Assembly: GCA_934045905.1 (NCBI GenBank)
Contig: OW203768.1
Coordinates: forward strand, 25,821,060-25,885,059
Direction of reading: 5' to 3'
DNA from: Leuctra nigra
Taxonomy: Eukaryota > Arthropoda > Insecta > Plecoptera > Leuctridae
DNA: 64,000 nt
The notes under the pieces: model-generated
What the model was told of the DNA's origin: nothing
What the model saw: the letters and a program-made list of their open reading frames with translations, nothing else
Database searches by the model: none
Made by a program: the position numbers and the translations under genes
In this document: positions 23,071 through 32,321 of the stretch, piece by piece
How the letters are laid out: each line of letters begins with the position of its first letter
Numbering within the stretch: position 1 is the first letter of the stretch

Positions 23071-23589
23071 TTACAACGTAACAACAGCCCACGAGGTCCA
23101 CCGGAGCTGACCCACCTGCCGCTCCACCTCGATGAACAATTTTCCATCTGAAAACAACACGGGAACAATTATTATATTGGGCAAACTCTGCAACGATATT
23201 TTGGGCACAAATCAAGAGACATCTATACCTTCGATCTCCCACTTTGGTAGAATGCCGACAACGCCAGCACGGAGGCCCACGTGGCCCTCCGTCACCCTTT
23301 GATCCGCCGAATCTTCAGAGTCAGAGTCCGCGGGGTGCTCCGACCCGTATATAAGCTCCCACAGGTTCTCGTACGCGATAATAGCTGAGTCATCCCAACT
23401 TTCGCACTTATGTATGATTTCAAGATATATACAGCCGTCTGCAAGCAAGCCGACACATATAAATACAAAACTTAATGTATATAAGCTTAATTCCTGACGG
23501 AAGAACGTACCTTGAAATTTATATCGGCCAGTAGGTGGCTCAGCGAGCACACCCCTGATCTTCAATGCAGATTGTTTAAGGTACTCCAT
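23071..23589 (-). CDS. Antisense accessory gene 1 (three exons)
   Basis: Exons 23589-23511, 23438-23229 and 23147-23071, with GT-AG introns, both phase 1, encode 121 residues. The protein has two copies of one module. Each module reads through an intron: TGRYKFQ joined to DGCIYLEII, and PKWEIE joined to DGKLFIEV, followed by an aromatic end (SWAVV). I do not recognise the family; the short alternating hydrophobic strands suggest a beta fold. No signal peptide or membrane segment is apparent. A TATA box and TCATTG initiator sit just upstream, with a 15-base leader. It is encoded opposite to gag-pol-env. Confidence 0.8.
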
Positions 23590-23600
23590 GGTTCAGATGA

Positions 23601-23637
23601 CAATGACAATCAAAATTAAGTGTCACCCATATTTATA
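23601..23637 (-). promoter_or_regulatory. Promoter of antisense gene 1
   Basis: On the minus strand TATAAATA begins at 23637, and TCATTG has its A at 23604, a spacing of 33. The ATG at 23589 follows 15 bases later. Confidence 0.65.
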
Positions 23638-23917
23638 GAGTAAACATAACTGCGATAATTCAAAATTATACGCCCCCTCCAATATAACTATTTCAACTAA
23701 ATATATCAGATTGGGAAAAACCCAGAGCGTCTGAATAAAAGTACAGCTAACCATCACCTAAATATTGAATGAAATTAAACCATTGACATTTCAATAGAGA
23801 TCTCGAACTTACCCCAAGTAAAATAGAAAATTATGACAAGGAATGATACCCTAGTTCAACCCAATTGACAGTAAACAGCAACAAACATGATAAAAATTAC
23901 AATACAAGTCCACCGAA

Positions 23918-24467
23918 CTAGCGATTCAATGAAGCAGTTGCCCAACCATCAACATGATAGTAACCATGGCCTTCAAGGTTCACACGGAGACCAACCCCCA
24001 GACGCAAATAATCGGCTATAAAACAATAATGAAAGAAAATCGATTAGTTAAACAGCACCGCTAAATTCAATAGCAAAATAATAAAATCATTAATTACGGC
24101 ATATCTTCCAGTATCCAGTGAAATATTTCGTTGAAAAATCAGAGTCCCCCATCAAATCTCCGGAAGACCAAACACGACGCTGATCGGCCGGATTAGCATC
24201 CTCAGGATTGAGGCATTCCCATTGATAATATAAAACGGGATCGGGCAGATTTTTAAAATCGATCACAGCAGGAAGGGGGCAACAGCGAAGTTGCACATAG
24301 ACCAGGCGACCTGCACAGATCACACAATTAACGCAAATTATTTTTTTTAACGCAATAAATTTTTTTTTACATTTAAGTAATAAATATATAATATAAATAA
24401 ATGACTCACCAATCATACTGAAAAGTCCAGTAATGGTCCCACTCGAAATATGTCCGGACTTCTCCAT
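23918..24467 (-). CDS. Antisense accessory gene 2 (three exons)
   Basis: Exons 24467-24410, 24310-24098 and 24015-23918 join in phase 1 at both GT-AG introns and encode 122 residues. Module junctions read TGLFSMI joined to GRLVYVQLR, and FTGYWKIC joined to PDYLRLGV. The C terminus is GWATASLNR. Exon 1 is 58 bases, exactly as in gene 3. The intron positions are the same as in genes 1 and 4, so these are paralogues. Function is unknown. I see no strong TATA box upstream. Confidence 0.8.
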
Positions 24468-24735
24468 AACAGGTAGTCAAGTAATACAGCAAAAATACTA
24501 AATGATCACACGGACTTCTAAACACAATTGATCGATAACAGAAGAATTCGCAATCATTTATACAAAATCCCCACTCTAAAAGGGACACAAGACGCGGACA
24601 ACTCAATAGGGCTAACAAAAATAAATTTATGAAAGCTACAAACAATTATACAACAATTTCAGAATAGAATCAGCAACTGTACAATGACAAGTGACTGTGT
24701 AACCAACTTTTAACATCGCAAATTAAATTCAAACG

Positions 24736-25147
24736 CTACACAGCTGAGGTATGCGCAATTGTAACCCAATTGGTAAAACTAATGTCGGCTTCTTCACGCA
24801 AAACTTCGAGACATATAAAACCGGAAAGGCGCGACCATCGGCCGGTTGCCAAAACAATCGTGGGGCAAATATTTAATACACTTCCGGATAATTCAATCCC
24901 CCCAATGACTTCACCCTCGGAAGATGACGTTACCCGTTTCCAGCTAAAACATGGAACCGAATCATCACATGCAAGATTACTATATTCCAGGAATAAATGA
25001 CGACCTGTAAAGATAAAAAAAATTAAATGTTGAAAATGTTAAGTCATTACAAAAAAAATAATTCTTTCATCAACCATAAAATATCATACCTAATACAATG
25101 TAATGACCGGTCAAAAGCTCGTTCAGAAAACCGACTTCGTCATTCAT
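24736..25147 (-). CDS. Antisense accessory gene 3 (two exons, second intron absent)
   Basis: Exons 25147-25090 and 25004-24736 join in phase 1 and encode 108 residues. The first module is LLTGHYIVL joined to GRHLFLEYS. The second, ATGRWSRLSGFICLEVL, is continuous within exon 2, at the place where genes 1, 2 and 4 have an intron. The end is NWVTIAHTSAV, resembling the GWATAS end of gene 2. A weak TATTTAG lies upstream. An overlapping plus-strand frame is the shadow of exon 2. Confidence 0.78.
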
Positions 25148-25412
25148 GATCGATGATCACTCGATGGAAAACTAAATACTAGTGTCACACAAAAACAACA
25201 ACACATTGATTAGATACAAAATCCTCTCACCAATTCACATTCATATAATGCGAGTAAACAACACCGAGGACATAACAGGTTACCAACGAAAATGGAAAAC
25301 CAATTAATGACTCTATTCAAAATCTACAATAAAATTTTATTCCATAACCATAGGGATACATTATTGAACGTCATAAATTCATTCAAGTCAATTAACACAC
25401 GCAGACAGCAGA

Positions 25413-26139
25413 TCAATATCTCGGATAAGGCGGCCGGAAATTAGTAACGGCGTCATCAATGTAATGACACGCAGACACCAAACATCGAACAAATCTTGCT
25501 TTTGTAGTAATACTCCGATCAGCCCAATCTTCAATAACCTCCACAACCACTTGCAAATAGACGTCGCCATCTAAAAATCACGAACAGAATCGAACTTTTG
25601 ACAACATTTCTATCTAAAAGACAAATAACAACAAATAAATAAATTACACAGTAACTTACTCAGCAAACGGAATCTGCCGGTAACTGACGTGACATTATAA
25701 GTATGTTTACGGACATCACCCAACGTCCGACTATCGGAACACCGACGGCAAGCGGCCCGACGCTCACGAGGTGGCGCAAACACAGTGTCATCATCACTAA
25801 CGCTAGCGTCACAATCATTTTCAACATTTATCACTGCACCGTCATCATGCTGTGGCGTCGCGAGAACCCAAACCAATCTACTACTGGGTGACATTGGCCC
25901 CAGACCTCCATCGAATTTCGTCACTTGCAAATACAAGCGATTTCCTAAATAAAAAGTAAATTAAAACTTCGACTTTCAAAATATGTCACACATTAAACTC
26001 AATAAGTTAATTCCGACTTACCAGAGAACAGCTCCCATCTTCCAGTAAAATATCCCTCAGTCAGGACGACGCGCCCCTGAATCACTCCCGGAACATTTTC
26101 AATGATAACTTCAGAAACTAATTCACGCATGGCTTCCAT
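25413..26139 (-). CDS. Antisense accessory gene 4 (three exons, longest paralogue)
   Basis: Exons 26139-26022, 25944-25660 and 25570-25413 join in phase 1 at two GT-AG introns, giving 186 residues. Module one reads FTGRWELFS joined to GNRLYLQV; module two reads VTGRFRLL, a junction Asn, then GDVYLQVVV. Exon 2 has an acidic, then Arg/Cys-rich insert absent from the others (DDDTVFAPPRERRAACRRC). The ATG at 26139 lies only 9 bases after the predicted start site; the longer frame from 26208 would begin upstream of the promoter. Function is unknown. Confidence 0.8.
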
Positions 26140-26144
26140 TTTGC

Positions 26145-26181
26145 AAATGATGCGCAAAAAGATTTCACAACAAAATTTATA
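26145..26181 (-). promoter_or_regulatory. Promoter of antisense gene 4
   Basis: TATAAATT begins at 26181 on the minus strand, and TCATTT, a TCATTY-type initiator, has its A at 26148, a spacing of 33. The leader before the ATG is nine bases, so initiation would be of the very-short-leader kind (context AAAATGG). Confidence 0.7.
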
Positions 26182-26525
26182 CCTTGTCCCAAGGATAAAA
26201 CCTTCCAAATTTCACATACAGACAAGTATATCGAAAATACAATAACAAGAAAGCAGTCAAAACTACCAATCACTAACATCATATCAAGTGACATACTTAC
26301 CTATCCCAACAACATCAGGATATTGCAAAATCGTAAATATATACAAGTAAATCACAAGATAAACCGAATCAAAATAGCATATTAGAAAGCACGAGCCCAA
26401 ACAAAAATTTCACAAATATCACCAGTATCGTCTAATCCAGTGCAGTTCAAACATCAAAACAATTAGATATCCCGTGCCAGTGACATACACACCAAAAACT
26501 CACGTTAAAACATCCACTGTTCACG

Positions 26526-26563
26526 TATAAAATTTGCGCATAATAAGATAAATTAAGTCAGTC
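26526..26563 (+). promoter_or_regulatory. Internal plus-strand promoter for the 26704 ORF
   Basis: TATAAAAT starts at 26526 and TCAGTC, a perfect insect initiator, lies at 26558-26563 with its A at 26560. The ORF begins 144 bases downstream. With the promoter of antisense gene 4 it forms a divergent pair about 350 bases apart. Confidence 0.65.
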
Positions 26564-26703
26564 GCGTTAATAAAAAGTACAAATAAAAACCGGCAGCCGT
26601 AAGACAAATAAAATATATAAATTTTGCCATTACGGTCAACAAGCGCATTACACAAACAAATAGCGTGTATCGACACCACAAGTAAGTCAGATAAAAACAA
26701 ATA

Positions 26704-27216
26704 ATGGATCACTCAGCTCTACTGGTCATAAGAGACGGCAGCCGAAGGCAAAAATATAAATTTTGTAAAAACTGCGGGAAAAACCACTATACAAATACAA
26801 AGTGCGAAACCACACTAGACCAGTCAACTCAACTTGAACCAGTACAGGTTATCACAGAAGAAATCAACAAAATCACAATATCAGATACAGTACTCAACAC
26901 AGAGACATCGAGTTTAATAATCGAATCGCGGTCCAACACCGAAAAAGGGTCACCCGCGGGCACAAGCAGTGCAACGCAAGTCAGCCCAATGGAGGAAGAC
27001 TCAGCAGAGGAAACAACCACTGACGATCAAGTCCAGTATCGCCTATCAGATTTCTGGAATTATCATTTCTACGATGAACGCACCGTTCAAAAACCGGAAC
27101 AGATAATTCACGAATCAGACAACTGGGCTTATCTCCTCCCAGGAGCACAAGACATTATCGAAGAGTACGAAAATCGATTCAAAAATAAGGCAACAACCAG
27201 CTCGGCTCAATCCTAA
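26704..27216 (+). CDS. Sense accessory protein with zinc-knuckle-like motif
   Basis: An intact 170-codon frame. Residues 18-35 hold CKNCGKNHYTNTKC, a C-x2-C-x3-H-x5-C arrangement close to but not identical with the retroviral CCHC knuckle. The middle is Ser/Thr/Glu-rich and probably disordered (PMEEDSAEETTTDD). The last 65 residues are aromatic and acidic (LSDFWNYHFYDERTVQ, WAYLLPGAQDIIEEYE) and may fold. No homologue is recognised; nucleic-acid binding is an inference from the motif. It has its own upstream TATA/Inr and would share the LTR polyadenylation signal. Confidence 0.7.
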   Translation: MDHSALLVIRDGSRRQKYKFCKNCGKNHYTNTKCETTLDQSTQLEPVQVITEEINKITISDTVLNTETSSLIIESRSNTEKGSPAGTSSATQVSPMEEDSAEETTTDDQVQYRLSDFWNYHFYDERTVQKPEQIIHESDNWAYLLPGAQDIIEEYENRFKNKATTSSAQS

Positions 27217-28425
27217 CTCATTCCATACCTGGTCGACAAAAACGACCATCCTGCTCACCAAATACACAATCCCCAATCCCTACCAAATATTCCATACAGA
27301 AGAAAGAAGACGGAGCCAACTTGCATCAAACTGAGCCAACTTGCACCAACAAAGGCCGCACTGGCGTCATAACAAACAACAAGACGACACAACACGACGG
27401 CAACACCAACGCCAGAATACAATACAAAACTCACATTACACGGTGAGTAAGTCAATCTAGATAAAGAATCCCCCCCCCCCCCAACATACACCACGCAAGG
27501 AGTCCGCAGAGCGACGCCAGGCGACGCCGACGACGCCACCTGCAGAGCGACGCGGGACGACAGGACGGACAACATCATTCCAGCAATCTTTCGGGGACCA
27601 GGTTCGTTATCAAGACACCGTGTGACAAGTGAATAAAACAATAGTTTACACAGAAACGCATTCAAACAATATTGAATCGAGCGTATTAAAATCAGTGACA
27701 AGATAGCATGATCAAGAATGTTAAATTCCAATCACTGGAAATATCACAACAAGAACGGTAAAATTTGCACATAATGCGACCTACAAGAATAAGTTAGTTA
27801 GGGAATAATCTCTATTCCAATAACATAGGCAACTATCAGAATCAATGTGATTATATTCAATAATTGGGAAAATATGGTATAAGATAACTCACCATAAGGG
27901 ATCTAAGATTATACGCCATGTAAATGACGGCATAATTACCAACTCTAAATTTGAGTGGATAATAATCCGCCATATTATGTATAGACTCAATAGGAAATAT
28001 ATTCACATATTTCAAATTGACTAAAATGGATCAAAATATTCTTTTAGGGGAAAAGTTATGTATCACTGCATAACAGGGTAACATTTAGTCCAGACATTAA
28101 TACACATTTCAAAACAAACCAAAAATAATAAAGGGAAAAGTTATGTCCTTACATAACAGGGTTTCATCTACTTTAACAATAATCTTATCAAATAATCAAA
28201 TCAATAAATAATCAATAATGTCAATGATAAAGAAAACAACATAAAAATCATATGGGCTAAGGTATAAACAATTAGCTGGATATATATACATATATTTTCA
28301 ATATTACTCAACAAAAATCCAATGTACAATAGGTACGGTATCAATGAAAATGTAATATTTTGGAATGGCACAAGTTATCATATTGGTCGCTAGTTTAAAA
28401 AACAAGCATTAGAATCTTCCCTCGA
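27217..28425 (+). other. Non-coding stretch with two related hairpins
   Basis: No gene is supported. A C-run lies at 27469-27482. Two similar stem-loops occur at 28047-28083 and 28132-28164: 'gaaaagttatgt', a short loop, then 'cataacagggt'. The second has a perfect GTTATGT/ACATAAC stem. They lie 260-380 bases upstream of another TATA box. Confidence 0.5.
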
Positions 28426-28460
28426 TATATAAATGCGCCTCAGACGCAGGAGCACAGTCA
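28426..28460 (+). promoter_or_regulatory. Second internal plus-strand promoter candidate
   Basis: TATATAAA at 28426 is followed 30-34 bases later by ACAGTCA. It is positioned to transcribe the short 3'-most ORFs and the 3' LTR. Confidence 0.45.
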
Positions 28461-28508
28461 AAGTAAATTCATCACTTTCAAATCCGCAGAATCTACTCAG
28501 TGGATGCT

Positions 28509-28762
28509 ATGAACAGGGAGTCCAAGAGTCCAGAAATATTCCATAAGCTACTGCACGGCTACAGAAATATATGGGGAAACACGTCGGCTAATGACCGACT
28601 TGTACAACTCAACATTTACTGTAACTCGTGGGCAGAATAGCTTCATCAGCAGATGATCGGACTGATAACAATCTATGGACACAAGCCTGGGTCAAGTACA
28701 CGTATTCCACGAGAGAGATCACGGAAGTAACGAGTAAACTGCAATCTCCAAAACCAATCTGA
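28509..28762 (+). CDS. Short 3'-most ORFs of the element (possibly one frameshifted gene)
   Basis: ATG 28509 opens 43 codons ending at TAG 28638, with a protein-like composition (HKLLHGYRNIWGNTS). A second frame, open from 28625 to TGA 28762, is also protein-like (WTQAWVKYTYSTREITEV). The frames overlap by about 15 bases, so this may be one gene with a frameshift or a programmed overlap. It lies just upstream of the polypurine tract, where retroviruses often keep accessory genes. Low certainty. Confidence 0.35.
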
Positions 28763-28878
28763 ACTTTATGCCATCTCAAGATAACTGTCAATGGGTATAC
28801 GTCAACAACATAGTGTAAGCAGATTATAGTCAAGAGCTTTTTACTAAGTTCTCTTCAAAAACTAATTAAAAAGCTTCC

Positions 28879-28890
28879 GAGAGGAGGGAG
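28879..28890 (+). other. Polypurine tract
   Basis: GAGAGGAGGGAG lies three bases before the 3' LTR, as expected for plus-strand priming. Confidence 0.75.
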
Positions 28891-28893
28891 TGG

Positions 28894-29524
28894 TGTAATG
28901 GAGTAAACCCATTACTCACTTGTTATGACCAAGACATACCCTCAGGCACTATAATCTGTCACATGCACAACACGCTGCCAATGATTCACACGCAATTAGC
29001 CAATCAGCATAAGGTACAGGTATGACGTAGACCTGGGTGACAGGTATAAAAGAGCTCATCTGTGATGAGAAGAGATCAGTTAGAGTAGAAGCTCTCCTCT
29101 GCGGGACTATTAGCGATCTCCTCTGCGGGACGAACAAAGCTCTCCTCTGCGGGACTTTAGCTTATGCTAGGAAAGTAAACCTGATCAGGTCCATTGAAAT
29201 TGAATCACAAGTGTAATTAACTTTAAACTTGAAACTAACTTCCAGCTCTGTGTATATCAAGGAACAATAAAGACGAGGTATATTGGAAATCAAACTGTGA
29301 GTATTACATAGTAACAACCATTTATTATCCAAACTCCTGTTCTATACATTTAGTTCCCTGGCTAAGTAATTGAGATCGAGATATTATTATCTACCCACGC
29401 TTATGAACGAAGACGCCTTATCAAGAGTACTGATTTAATCAACATCGTAGATTAATCAATCAAGAGTAACGTAAATCTCCACCTTAGCTTTCTCACAGTT
29501 AAAGCTAGACAATAAACAACTGTG
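28894..29524 (+). repeat. 3' LTR
   Basis: Identical to 8254-8884 except 28991 (C for A) and 29485 (T for A). It carries the same TATA box, initiator, triple repeat and AATAAA. Confidence 0.85.
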
Positions 29525-29671
29525 TGGTGGCAGCAAAACCTTTAAACAACCCTCAACATCAACCCTCAGTACTCAGATCTAAACCCCTCTCGGCTACCCT
29601 CACAATACATTCCTAATGCTGAACATTTTTTTCATGATAAGCCCACTATTGAGGAAAAATATAAAAATATA
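29525..29671 (+). repeat. Primer site and truncated gag leader of a tandem second element
   Basis: The sequence after the 3' LTR continues as the primer site and the first ~137 bases of leader/gag, identical to 8885-9031 except for one base (29661), then stops abruptly at 29671. A simple single insertion would end at the LTR. No target duplication can be recovered because the right end is lost. Confidence 0.8.
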
Positions 29672-30039
29672 TAGAACTGTTTTTATTAAATGTGTTTTTA
29701 TTTTAAAAAATTATTAATTGTGACTCATGTTACAAAAAAAAATTACTCATGTTACTTTTCTGGTTGGAACTAAACTTGAGTACCTGAAACCACTGTACAA
29801 CTTATGGAGAAGTTTCGGGGTATGCACATAAAACATGTATAAGTAAAAAAAATAATGTGCGCAATATAACCTCGTCGTTGACGCGCCGTTAAACCCTAAT
29901 AATCTAATCTAAAACATGAAGATATTAGAATGCATTCTTAATTATTATTAATTTGATTATACATTCATAAGTTATGAATTGGTATTGGAATTTAGAATTG
30001 GAATCGCAATCTGGACGAGTTGGTTAACTGGTTAGTTGG
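29672..30039. other. Flank with LINE 3' tail remnant
   Basis: AT-rich flank. 29851-29925 is the 3' end of a family-R LINE: hairpin 'gcgcaatataacctcgtcg' followed by 'ttgacgcgccgttaaaccc' and a TAATCTAATCT tail. Confidence 0.55.
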
Positions 30040-30567
30040 TTAATTTATCTTCCTCACAATCTCGTCCTGTTTGTAGTAGATTTGGTCTATCTTCTCTGGT
30101 CACTTCCAGTACTGTCCAGCCTTGGCCATGACACTGACCAGATACTCGTGAGACTGGACCTTCTTCACCTCGCCTGGGTAAAGGCTCCCTTCGAAAAGGA
30201 CCTCCACCCAATCACCCACTGCAAACACTTTATTCTCAGCAACTGCGAGAGGCTGGATCTCACTTATCCACGATACACGTGGCTTGCCGCGTTCAACCAC
30301 AAGACAATGTTGTCGGGAAATATTTTCCACAGGTTGAGCGCCAGCAAACACGGCATCAAGCTTTAAGGCTTTATTTCTTGTTTCAAATTGATCTGTTTGC
30401 ATCCGTTCTACTTTTACGTTTGAAACTTCAATAGCCGAATGTACAAAACTCTGAGCGTTGTGCACAATGACTTCTCGTCGTCTCACTGACTGCCAAACCT
30501 GCCGTTTAACGGAACCCCCTATTCCGTCTACGGGTCTTTTCCGTGTGAAATGATGTGTGAAATGCAC
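30040..30567 (-). pseudogene. Fragment of a transposon-associated protein, C-terminal SH3/Tudor-like domain
   Basis: The frame encodes VFAVGDWVEVLFEGSLYPGEV, a small beta-barrel signature. The frame then reads QYWK-stop-PEKIDQIYY, where the TGA sits at a position that is normally Trp in a WKWP motif. I associate this C-terminal pattern with widespread uncharacterised transposon-derived proteins of invertebrates; that is from memory and not certain. The N-terminal part is missing and the stop suggests decay. Confidence 0.45.
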
Positions 30568-31229
30568 AAGTGAAATGATACACGCGCTTTTGCGTGTCTA
30601 GGACGCCATTTCTTAAGGTTAAAACCTCGCGAGATCTCGTCAATAGCGAATTTAGAATGCAGTGGTGGCGCGCCGAAAAGAGGGCGGGAAAAGGGCGGAA
30701 AGGTTCAAAATGGTCCGTTTTCGAACCTCTCATAAAATGTGACGAACCTTCAAAACCGGTTCGGTTTGGTTTTCGAACCGGTTCGGTTTGGTTTTGTTTA
30801 GAACTTTTGTTTACAATTGACCCCAATCAATTAACAATCATTAGGGTTTCATTGACCCCTAATTAATTGTTTCAGCTATTTTTCTTTAAAAAAGCAATGT
30901 CAATATGGATATGGCACACAAATCTTAAAAATCTGTGTATTGGTCCATTCTTTTTGGGTCATATCCACTCTCAGTGGTTATTGAATGCACCATTATATTT
31001 ATTGGGATATGAAGATATATAGGATTTTTTAAAAATATTTGTTAAGAAATAAAACACAAATAAAACCATATTAATTTTGATTTATTAATTTGTGAAGTTA
31101 CAATAAGTCATGCATTACAATTAAAAAGGACTACTTAATGACTTTTGTCTCGCACAAGCGTAATATCTATTTGATTTAACCAATATTACTTTATCTTATA
31201 CACCATGATTTCGCTTAGCGATATGTATA
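30568..31229. other. Unassigned sequence with a small tandem repeat
   Basis: 30745-30800 holds two copies of a roughly 23-bp unit 'aaccggttcggtttggtttt'. Nothing else is recognised. Confidence 0.4.
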
Positions 31230-31303
31230 AATTTTATCACAACACCTTGTTGTATGACTCGCTTTGATAGCCTCGCTGTTGAGCGCCATAAACCATAATA
31301 TCT
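31230..31303 (+). repeat. LINE 3' end with (ATCT)n tail, interrupted
   Basis: It contains 'cctcgctgttgagcgcc', as in the LINE end at 6105-6122, then 'ataaaccataat' and one ATCT. The rest of the (ATCT)n tail reappears at 35778-35797, beyond the TIR element. Confidence 0.6.
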
Positions 31304-32321
31304 ACACTCTAAAAAGTAAGTGTGTTAAATTCATGCATTTTTGATCCTAAACGTGTGCTGTCACTTTCGACACATTTAGAAGTGTGTTGTCGAATTAACA
31401 CACTAAAGATGTGTGAAACCTATGGAAAAGTGCATTAAAGTAATACGTTTTTTAGTGTGTGAATTAATTCACACGTTTATAAATGCATGGATTTGGTAAT
31501 GAATTCACACGTTTATAAACGTGTGATTAAATTCACACGTTTATAAATGCACGAATTCGGTGTGGTAAGGAATTATTTCGGCTGCCATGAACACGACCTA
31601 CAATTTTCACAATTTTAGCTCACGTCCACCCAAACCTCGTAGACCAATACATTGCTTCCAAAACAATCAAAACTCCAAAAGAGAAACGGTAAATTCCGTT
31701 CATGGAAAGCGAATCATGTAGTAGGAATCTGCAATCAAACAAGAATGTTTCATAGATCATGTTTAATGTAAAATACTCTTGGTTCATCAGAATACATTAT
31801 CAATGTAGGTAATTGCTTTTCTTACTAAACTTGCACACGCCAGTAATACTCAAATGTATTGAAAATACATGTAATAATAAAAAAAATAATAGAAACATGA
31901 ATCTTTCGCATTATAAATGTTGTCTCAAGCCGGAGCCACACAATGCATTTCAGCCGCTGCGTCTTTACCTCATTGTTTGAACAATACAAAATTTAAAATG
32001 TAAGATTCGGTGTGGGCGCAGTTATTTATCCACGCGTAGCTAATGTTCAAACAGGTTCAGTATTGCCTCAGCGGCATAAACACATTGTGTGACAATTGCA
32101 TAAGCATATAAATTTAAATGATAAAAATATTATAATATAATAATGATAAAACATAAATTTGAAACAAGTATACTTTTATCATTAATTCTTGGATTAATCA
32201 TTATAAATTGGTATGTTAGAGTTGGTACTTCATGGAACTTAACTATACTTCTTCCTCATAAAATTGAATTATCTGGTTTCTTTACTAGTGTTCATGGTTT
32301 TAAGCAGTTTTCTTCATTTTA

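Larger units (their letters stand above)
8254..29671 (+). mobile_element. Giant Ty3/gypsy-class LTR element with env and an accessory-gene region
   Basis: Two direct copies of 778 bp (8254-9031 and 28894-29671, constant offset 20640) differ at only three positions (8351, 8845, 9021), so the insertion is young. Order on the plus strand is LTR, tRNA-Leu-type primer site, gag, pol, env, a 10.6-kb 3' region, a purine tract, LTR. A 3951-bp hAT transposon sits in the 3' region; without it the LTR-to-LTR unit is about 17 kb, far longer than usual for a gypsy or errantivirus element (5-9 kb). The downstream copy includes not only the LTR but also the primer site and about 137 bp of gag leader, so a second element, cut off at 29671, follows in tandem. 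Confidence 0.9.

Noticed and set aside
24770..25000. 76-codon plus-strand frame
   Set aside because: It is the shadow of exon 2 of antisense gene 3, which joins another exon in frame and matches its paralogues.
26185..26525. A fifth antisense paralogue, suggested by a GTAAGT donor near 26300 on the minus strand
   Set aside because: The sequence before the donor has no convincing TG-aromatic module and no open frame that joins an exon 2.
27255..27731. 158-codon minus-strand frame near the 3' end of the large element
   Set aside because: It runs through a C/G homopolymer and low-complexity sequence, with no family motif, no splice logic and no promoter like those of its neighbours.
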